This document shows positions 7,201 through 10,005 of a DNA stretch of 10,005 bases, piece by piece. The stretch comes from Baffinella frigidus. Lineage: Eukaryota; Cryptophyceae; Cryptomonadales; Baffinellaceae. The position numbers and the translations under genes are program-made. The DNA lies in assembly GCA_026770585.1 (NCBI GenBank), contig MU646437.1, positions 171,098 to 181,102 of the forward strand, given 5' to 3'. Numbering within the stretch: the first letter of the stretch is position 1; the number at the start of each line of letters is the position of its first letter. The notes beneath the pieces were generated by a model. The model was not told the DNA's origin and did no database searches. It was given only the letters and a program-made list of their open reading frames with translations.

Positions 7201-9911
7201 CGGAACGGGGAGGGGTGCAACCCCGAAACCCTGCTCCCTCCACTCTTTCCTGATTCCACAGCCCTCGGGGAGGGATGCAAACCCGAAACCCAAAACCTAG
7301 AACCCAAAACCCGAGACCTCGAAACCTCACCTACCCCGTCCACTCTTGCGTGTGTAACGTCACGGGCATCCACCCGAGAGATTTCACAGGAAAATGGTTT
7401 TAATTTGAAACTTTATGGCAATGAAATTTACTACACATAACGAGTTTCACTAGTAGTATTGAAGCATTCGTGTAGTAATTTTCATTCAATCCAAAGTTTT
7501 GAATTAAAATTATTTTCCTATGAGATTCGCGAGCATCGCTCTTGCCTAAAGACATAGCGTGAATGCTGAATAGATCTCGAAACGGGTATGTGGAATCCCT
7601 GGTGACAAATGGCGGAATGCGCAGTCAATGAAAATCATGAACCTCGACACAGGGGATTCACCGGATGCGGCGAAGGGTGCAACACGACATGGTAAACCTC
7701 CCCGAAACCGTTTTTGCTTTGTACCAGGACCGTTGGATTGCTGCCACGATCTTCTTTTTTCTGCCTCTCACCTCACCTCGTTTCCCACAACTACTTCCCA
7801 GCATCAGGGTTTTCACGTGTCACTCGGCGCACACCCATCAGGAGTCCGCACCACGTTTTGACTCCCACTTAGCAGCCACCGAGGTCTTCACGGATGCAGT
7901 CCATCTAAACGATTTGTGCTAGAATCTTATCCATTGCTGTGGATTCCAACCGGAATTTCCCCCGAGAATCCGGGGGGAAATATCTTGGGTCGCTGCCAAG
8001 TGGCAGGCGCACCGGGTCATCGATCTTGGCGAGGTTCCAGCTGTCGAGGGCTGGCGCCATGGCCGAACTCATTGCCTTCGAAACATCCACTTTTGACATC
8101 TTTCAGGGGAGATCCCTTGAATTCTTAAGCTAAGTGGCAAGGCCTCCTCATGGAGGGAACATGTGGTGACCATGTTGGTTGCGATCCGATTTCATCTCGG
8201 CACATACCAGAATCTGTCCTCATAAAAAGGCGTAAGACAGCATCATCGTATGCCTAACATAAGTGGTTGCACGCCCGCCAGGTGTCCAAACGGCACAGAT
8301 CCTCAAGGTAGTGTTTTTCAAAAGTCAACAAGCGCTTTCTGAGGCGCTTTACAAAACTTGACCCCCTCGAACACTCTGGCGTGGCAGGTGTCCAAACGGC
8401 ACAGATCCGTGTTTCATGTGCATCCCCGGCAAGGGCGACCGCCTGTGGAGCACCCCACTGCGCGAGTTTGTTCAGATCCCGGATGCTGACGCCACGGTGT
8501 GTCCCTACACCTGAAACCCTGAACCTGAAACCCTAAACCCGAAACCCGAAACCCGAAACCAGAAACCAGAAACCCGAAACCCGAAAACCGAAACCCTCCA
8601 CCATGAGCCCAGAACCCAGAACCCAGAACCCAGAACCCAGAACCCAGAACCCAGAAGACGGTCGCAAGAGCGACCGCCTCTGAAGCAATCCTCTGTGCGA
8701 GTTTGTTCAGATCCCGGACGCGGACGCCACGGTGTGTCCCTAACCCCTAAACCATAAACCATACACCCTAAACCCCAAACCCAAACCCCCAAACCACAAA
8801 CCGCAAACCCTAACCCCTAAACCCTAAACCCTGAACCCTAAACCCGAAACTCGAAACCCTAGACCCAACCCCCCAAACCCTAAACCCAACCCCCAAGCAG
8901 GTGTGGTTCCGGTGTCGGCATTCACATTCACCTTCACCACCTGGTTCTCTCCGTGAGACTGGTTGATGGTTTCTCGCCGGCCACACCATAAACCCCAACC
9001 CCCAAACAGGTGCGGTTCATATTCCCGGTGTCGACACCGGGCGTCGTCACCTAGTGGGTGTGTAATCCACCGTTACCTTAAGTTAACGGAGGTTCCACTT
9101 TTTCTTTGAGACGTTTCACTCTCGACTTTTTTCTCGGTGGGCCGCGCTCTAGAAACCCTGATGCTGACACGTGATGGGTGTGCATCGAGTGTCAAACCCC
9201 AACCCCCAAATAGGTGTGGTTCATATTCCCGGTGTCGGCATTCACGTTCACGTCGTGGGTCCTCTCCATCTCGGTCTTCTTCCAGGTCTGCCTCCTGCTC
9301 CCTCCCCACACAGCGGGCTTCGGCTCAAATCGATCTGACCCCTTAACCCTGGATGCTAAATCCTGCATCCGTCTCTCTACAGTTTCTGACGTTCATGTCG
9401 TGCGGACTCAAACCGAACCCCTCAATCTGGCCCCTAAAATCCACGCGCCAAATCCTGCATTCTCCTCCCTCCAGTTTCTGACGTTCATGTCGTGCGGAAC
9501 ACGAAATAAAAACATGGAACAAGTGTCCTCAAAAACTCAAACTGAAACCCCAATCTGGTCCTTGAACGCCAAATCCTGAACCCTTCTCTCGACAGTTTCT
9601 GCGGTTCATGTCGTGCGGACTCAAACCGAACCCCTCACGCTAACCCCTGAACCCTGAACGCTACAACCCAAACCCTCCCATGTAAAGTTTCTGACGTTCG
9701 TGTCGTGCGGAGCACGAAATAAAAACATAGAACATGTGTCTTCAAACGTAAAAGCATCGAACTAAAAACATCGACCAAGTGTCTTCAAAAACTCAAACTG
9801 AACCCCTCGATCTGGTCCCTGAACCCTCCTCTCGACAGTTTCTGACGTTTCTGTCGTGTGGACCGTTGGCGGACTACGGATCCAACCGCCGGAGGTAGCT
9901 CCGCCCTCAGC

Positions 9912-10005
<94 letters not shown>
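4059..10005 (+). CDS. Atg22/UMF1-like MFS transporter, 5' part (multi-exon, continues past window)
   Basis: Proposed join: 4059-4229 (tentative), 6621-6733, 8388-8496, 9214-9285, 9839-9894, then a further exon outside the window. Seen directly: the four inner segments are open, bounded by AG and GT, and their phases agree (exon 2 ends in phase 2, the loop exon starts with one base and ends in phase 0, exons 3 and 4 join in phase 0). The joined product shows a first membrane segment with WYLYDWAAAC, a Cys/Asn-Gly loop, a second membrane segment with SWVLSISVFFQ, and CGPLADYGSNRR. The last fits MFS motif A (G-x-L-a-D-x-x-G-x-R-R) between TM2 and TM3. Known of the family: Atg22/UMF1 proteins export amino acids from the vacuole and carry a GWYxYxFA-like TM1 and a SxSVxxQ...ADYG block. 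The family name is inferred by motif and order; the MFS assignment is safer than Atg22. Only about the first two of the expected 11-12 TM segments are present. Confidence 0.68.
4230..4790. other. Beginning of the proposed first intron; no gene assigned
   Basis: 4268-4463 is open on the minus strand with mixed composition (GDNEGLFSGMHGTVNIDIDR, GWEQGEARGCYLITPRRF...) but lacks a start context, splice sites or known motif. 4508-4537 has TTTAGGATTTAG-like telomere-type wording. GGTTCTTGGT...ACCAAGAATCC forms a small stem (4640-4670). Confidence 0.35.
4794..4935. mobile_element. TIR-like element with asymmetric arms
   Basis: Inner arms 4815-4833 and 4874-4892 match 18 of 19 (ATTTTGGTGTATCTTGAGG). 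Outer parts CGAGTATTCACAGTGAA and TTCACTATGAATGACTCG also pair, with about 20 extra bases on the right side. AT-rich core. Confidence 0.65.
4993..5146. mobile_element. TIR element, family A copy 1, 154 bp
   Basis: Left end TCATCCGGGAACCTGTTTAA, right end ACATGTCCCCCGATTA. It is directly bordered by the perfect 15-bp direct repeat AAGCAGGGCGGGGTC (4978-4992, 5147-5161), a candidate long target duplication. The interior (GGCCCTAATTGAATTTAATT, CCAACTCCTATGAACAAAAA) matches the reverse complement of the element at 5769-5921. Confidence 0.8.
5251..5419. mobile_element. TIR element, family B copy 2, opposite orientation
   Basis: CATCAGCCCTCCCACGTGGC...TCAAATAGTGCCC on the left and GCACTATTTGAGCCAC + CTCCGAGGGCTAGTGG on the right. 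Comparing the 5-bp steps, its right arm (CGGAG read inward) matches the left arm of copy 1 (TGGAG), and its left arm (CCCAC) matches the right arm of copy 1 (CCCAA), so it lies inverted. The centre differs: GGGGTCACTTTTGACC is tandemly doubled. Confidence 0.82.
5495..5514. repeat. Hairpin
   Basis: TAACTTAGAAATCTAAGTTA: 9-bp perfect stem with a two-base loop, within the decayed lead-in of the exon-2 series. Confidence 0.75.
5769..5921. mobile_element. TIR element, family A copy 2, 153 bp, opposite orientation
   Basis: Ends TCATCCGGGGACATGTTTAA and AATTAACATGTCCCCGGATGA are near-perfect inverted repeats. It is flanked on both sides by GATC (5765-5768, 5922-5925). The interior AGGGCCCTAAGTAAATTTAA matches the copy at 4993 in reverse complement across the whole length. 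GATC is self-complementary, so it could be part of the TIR rather than a target duplication. Confidence 0.82.
5941..6000. mobile_element. Half copy of TIR family C
   Basis: Matches one arm of the element at 1444-1604 (best to the reverse complement of its right arm): TACCACCAACCCTCAC, GCAAATCGACG, TTTTCGATTT, ATTTCAAG. The second arm is missing; instead a different hairpin GCCGTTGAAG...CTTCAACGGC (6008-6039) follows. Confidence 0.65.
6237..6463 (+). pseudogene. Second copy of transporter exon 2, split by a TIR element
   Basis: After CTCGCAG the copy reads VAWYLFD, is interrupted at 6259-6418 by a TIR element, then resumes as WASACLTAVGITLF before losing homology and meeting stop TGA at 6478. 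Compared with the intact exon at 6621 it is near-identical through ITLF, but lacks the IPLMLNATARE part and the donor. Removing the element plus one GACT target copy restores the frame exactly, so the insertion hit a coding-like sequence. The copy is probably dead. Confidence 0.7.
6259..6418. mobile_element. MITE-like TIR element, 160 bp, with 4-bp target duplication
   Basis: Left end TTATCTCACAGAATTCAATT and right end ending AATAGATTGTGTGAGATAA form long imperfect inverted repeats (about 65 bp, through AGTCAACTC and AAGTTGA). It is AT-rich compared with its surroundings. It is flanked by GACT at 6255-6258 and 6419-6422. No coding capacity, so a non-autonomous DNA transposon. It interrupts the exon-2 copy at 6237. 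Confidence 0.82.
6621..6733 (+). CDS. Transporter exon 2: first transmembrane segment
   Basis: This exon opens after ACTCTCAG at 6613-6620 and reads AAWYLYDWAAACFTAVG, then ITLFIPLMLNATAREHA. A hydrophobic TM1 is preceded by the aromatic WYLYDW box typical of Atg22/UMF1 proteins, and ends in a polar ATARE segment matching the family's lumenal exit from TM1. The donor is taken as GG|GTGCGA at 6734, leaving phase 2; that choice is supported by the one-base start of the next exon. It is the last and only intact member of a local series of exon-2 copies (see 5424-6472). The GTGCGA donor is weak, so the 3' edge could be off by a few codons. Confidence 0.72.
6777..7008. mobile_element. TIR element with central palindrome and internal triplicate
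   Basis: Ends CTACTGCAAAGCCACAGGGG and CCCCGTGGCTTTGCAATAG are inverted. At 6948-6979 a 32-bp near-perfect palindrome (AAAGTAGGCGACAGGATCCT...) sits off-centre, and 6806-6880 carries three 25-bp tandem units. Non-coding. Confidence 0.7.
6806..6880 (+). repeat. Three tandem 25-bp units
   Basis: ACCTGACACTAAAACTGTTT + TTAGG repeated three times without gaps; the middle unit has TTTGG instead of TTAGG. Confidence 0.95.
7127..7206 (+). repeat. CCCGGAA / CCCGAAA heptamer array
   Basis: Seven-base units dominated by CCCGGAA with CCCGAAA and CCCGCAG variants. Shorter runs of the same kind lie at 6738-6758, 7071-7089 and 7279-7327. Several runs follow a shared lead-in GGGGAGGGRTGCAA (6727, 7055, 7205, 7267), and CTCTTTCCTGATTCCAC occurs twice (7090, 7241), so lead-in plus array has been duplicated as a unit. 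Confidence 0.9.
7384..7523. mobile_element. MITE-like TIR element, 140 bp, with 4-bp target duplication
   Basis: Inverted arms of about 50 bp run from TCACAGGAAAATGGTTTTAA to TTTACTACAC (7384-7435) and back from GTGTAGTAATTTTC to TTATTTTCCTATGA (7470-7523). It is flanked by GATT (7380-7383 and 7524-7527). AT-rich and non-coding. Size, AT-richness and 4-bp GAYT duplication resemble the element at 6259, though the arms differ. Confidence 0.75.
8279..8302 (+). pseudogene. Truncated first copy of the lumenal-loop exon
   Basis: The 24 bases CAGGTGTCCAAACGGCACAG + ATCC recur exactly at 8385-8408, where they are the acceptor and first codons of the loop exon. After 8302 the homology ends and 82 bp of unrelated DNA follows, including TCAAGGTAGT and a GCGCTTT-rich hairpin. 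It could be an exon remnant or a long target duplication around an insertion. Confidence 0.55.
8388..8496 (+). CDS. Transporter exon: lumenal loop between TM1 and TM2
   Basis: Bounded by GTGGCAG at 8381-8387 and a GTGTGT donor at 8497. One base completes the previous codon, then the frame reads CPNGTDPCFMCIPGKGDRLW and STPLREFVQIPDADAT, 36 codons ending in phase 0. It is hydrophilic, with three cysteines and an NGT sequon, as expected for an exposed loop. Atg22-family proteins have a Cys-bearing loop at this place, but the residues themselves are not diagnostic. Assignment to the gene comes from phase agreement on both sides and from its place between the TM1 and TM2 exons. Partial copies flank it: its first 22 bases recur at 8281-8302 and its second half at 8657-8731. 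Confidence 0.6.
8510..8656 (+). repeat. Two-part heptamer array: CCCGAAA then (CCCAGAA)7
   Basis: 8510-8597 is mixed CCTGAAA/CCCTAAA/CCCGAAA. After CTCCACCATGAG comes a perfect block of seven CCCAGAA units at 8608-8656. It lies between the two copies of the loop exon, beginning right after the first one's GTGTGTCCCT donor. Confidence 0.92.
8657..8741 (+). pseudogene. Damaged second copy of the lumenal-loop exon with in-frame stop
   Basis: Bases 8672-8741 repeat 8436-8506: AGCGACCGCCT, then GCGAGTTTGTTCAGATCCCG and GACGCCACGGTGTGTCCC. The donor GTGTGT is kept (8732). The frame equivalent to the intact exon meets TGA (CTC TGA at 8678-8683), so inclusion would end the protein. The start of the exon is missing and is replaced by the CCCAGAA array. 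Confidence 0.65.
8738..8900 (+). repeat. Degenerate CCCTAAA/CCCCAAA telomere-like array
   Basis: Mostly 7-bp units: CCCTAAA, CCCCAAA, CCATAAA, CCACAAA, CCCTGAA and CCCGAAA, running directly from the donor of the damaged loop exon to the acceptor of exon 3 copy 1. It includes perfect CCCTAAACCCTAAA (plant-type telomere sequence). Confidence 0.9.
8901..8952 (+). pseudogene. Degenerate copy 1 of transporter exon 3
   Basis: Preceded by AACCCCCAAGCAG like the other copies, it reads GTGTGGTTC then, with seven bases missing (ATATTCC), CCGGTGTCGGCATTCAC. It keeps a VSAFTFT-like segment but reaches TGA at 8953. No donor matches the intact copy. Confidence 0.6.
9010..9041 (+). pseudogene. Degenerate copy 2 of transporter exon 3
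   Basis: After CCCAAACAG it matches the intact exon from GTGCGGTTCATATTCCCGGT through GTCG. It then turns back on itself, giving the perfect 18-bp palindrome CCCGGTGTCGACACCGGG (9024-9041), and homology is lost. TAG follows in frame at 9052. Confidence 0.55.
9214..9285 (+). CDS. Transporter exon 3: second transmembrane segment
   Basis: Twenty-four codons, VWFIFPVSAFTFTSWV then LSISVFFQ, between CCAAATAG at 9206-9213 and the donor CAG|GTCTGC at 9283-9291. The block SWVLSISVFFQ closely resembles the conserved TM2 of Atg22/UMF1 transporters (SISV-x-x-Q). Both ends are phase 0. The acceptor is preceded by C/A-rich heptamer DNA rather than a U-rich tract. Two damaged copies with the same acceptor context lie upstream at 8901 and 9010; this third copy is the only one that keeps the full frame and the donor. 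Confidence 0.72.
9383..9711 (+). pseudogene. Four tandem copies of the exon 4 start with its acceptor
   Basis: The 24-bp unit TTTCTGACGTTCATGTCGTG + CGGA occurs at 9383, 9475, 9596 (one change) and 9688 (one change), before the intact version at 9839. The first three follow a CAG (CTCTACAG, CCTCCAG, CTCGACAG); the fourth follows TAAAG. Copies 1 and 3 continue CTCAAACCGAACCCCTCA; copies 2 and 4 continue ACACGAAATAAAAACAT. None has the PLADYG half or a donor. Confidence 0.7.
9839..9894 (+). CDS. Transporter exon 4: end of TM2 and MFS motif A loop
   Basis: Opens after CTCGACAG (9831-9838) and reads FLTFLSCGPLADYGSNRR, ending at the donor AG|GTAGCT at 9895 in phase 2. CGPLADYGSNRR fits MFS motif A in the cytosolic loop between TM2 and TM3, and the PLADYG wording is typical of the Atg22/UMF1 group. 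It joins exon 3 in phase 0 to give ...SVFFQ-FLTFLSC..., a continuous TM2. Four earlier copies of its first 24 bases (9383, 9475, 9596, 9688) lack the motif-A half. The intron that follows is a pure CCCTCAA array to the end of the window, so the next exon is out of view. Confidence 0.75.
9911..10005 (+). repeat. Pure (CCCTCAA)n heptamer array, about 13 units
   Basis: Uninterrupted 7-bp period from 9911 to the window end (complement TTGAGGG). It starts 16 bp after the exon 4 donor, so it forms the start of an intron. It is a one-base variant of the plant-type telomere unit CCCTAAA, and the array is homogeneous. Confidence 0.95.

Larger units (their letters stand above)
6734..8387 (+). other. 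Intron 2 of the transporter gene (no gene seen inside)
   Basis: About 1.65 kb between exon 2 and the loop exon. In order: short heptamer run, TIR element 6777-7008 with a 25-bp triplicate, heptamer arrays to 7327, a TIR element 7384-7523, then 7528-8278, in which I see nothing assignable beyond a small hairpin (ATTTCCCCC...GGGGGAAAT, 7955-7981). One open frame at 7665-7922 has no splice support or known motif. Confidence 0.55.

Noticed and set aside
6876-7373. 165-codon minus-strand open frame
   Set aside because: It is produced by the heptamer arrays (repeating GFRVSG/GSGFRV words); a 7-bp repeat is open in all frames when it lacks stops. Not a gene.
7665-7922. 85-codon plus-strand frame (MRRRVQHDMVNLPETVF...)
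   Set aside because: Short hydrophobic patch but no splice sites, no known motif and no phase link to the flanking exons.
8657-8731. Second loop-exon copy as a mutually exclusive exon
   Set aside because: In-frame TGA and loss of the exon start make this unlikely.
9383-9862. CRISPR-like array (24-bp repeats with spacers)
   Set aside because: Only five units, unequal spacing (92, 121, 92, 151), spacers that are themselves repeated, and a eukaryotic setting; the repeat is an exon start.
9911-10005. Chromosome end
   Set aside because: The heptamer runs into the gene's intron directly after a donor, the C-rich strand points the wrong way for a right-hand telomere, and similar arrays are scattered internally. 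It is interstitial.

Overview
The window is nuclear DNA from a eukaryote, most likely an alga. There are no prokaryote-style operons. Coding signal comes as short exons bounded by GT/AG sites, introns are long and repeat-filled, and many short terminal-inverted-repeat (TIR) elements of MITE type are present. Two clues point to an alga with a complex (secondary, red-derived) plastid: a minus-strand N-terminus with a signal peptide ending in an ASAF-type motif, and telomere-like heptamers of the CCCTAAA/TTTAGGG class. Cryptophyte, ochrophyte or haptophyte are all possible; the sequence does not settle it.

Layout. 1-3140 holds no gene I can name. It contains simple repeats (CT, AG), hairpins, several TIR elements (476-679, 1271-1404, 1444-1604, 2490-2630, 2825-2945) and a modular repeat built on CCTCCTGAGGAG (1881-2400). 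At 3510-3822 (minus) lies the start of a probable plastid-targeted protein. About 235 bp away, and divergent from it, a plus-strand gene begins near 4059 and runs off the right end of the window.

The plus-strand gene is the main content. Four exons can be read: 6621-6733, 8388-8496, 9214-9285 and 9839-9894, with a probable first exon at 4059-4229. The four inner exons join in compatible phases (2, 0, 0, then 2) and give the start of a major-facilitator transporter: TM1 with WYLYDWAAAC, a Cys-containing lumenal loop, TM2 with SWVLSISVFFQ, then the MFS motif-A loop CGPLADYGSNRR. Order and motifs resemble the Atg22/UMF1 (vacuolar amino-acid effluxer) family.

The striking feature is how these exons are packaged. 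Each is accompanied, inside the introns, by one to four damaged copies of its own start or end together with the adjoining splice site: three before exon 2, two around the loop exon, two before exon 3 and four before exon 4. The introns between are largely arrays of 7-bp telomere-like units. Individual arrays are dominated by different variants (CCCGGAA, CCCGAAA, CCCAGAA, CCCTAAA, CCCTCAA), and TIR elements are scattered among them. One 160-bp TIR element sits inside a dead exon-2 copy with a clean 4-bp target duplication. The gene thus appears to have grown by repeated local exon duplication coupled to insertion of telomere-like DNA and MITEs.
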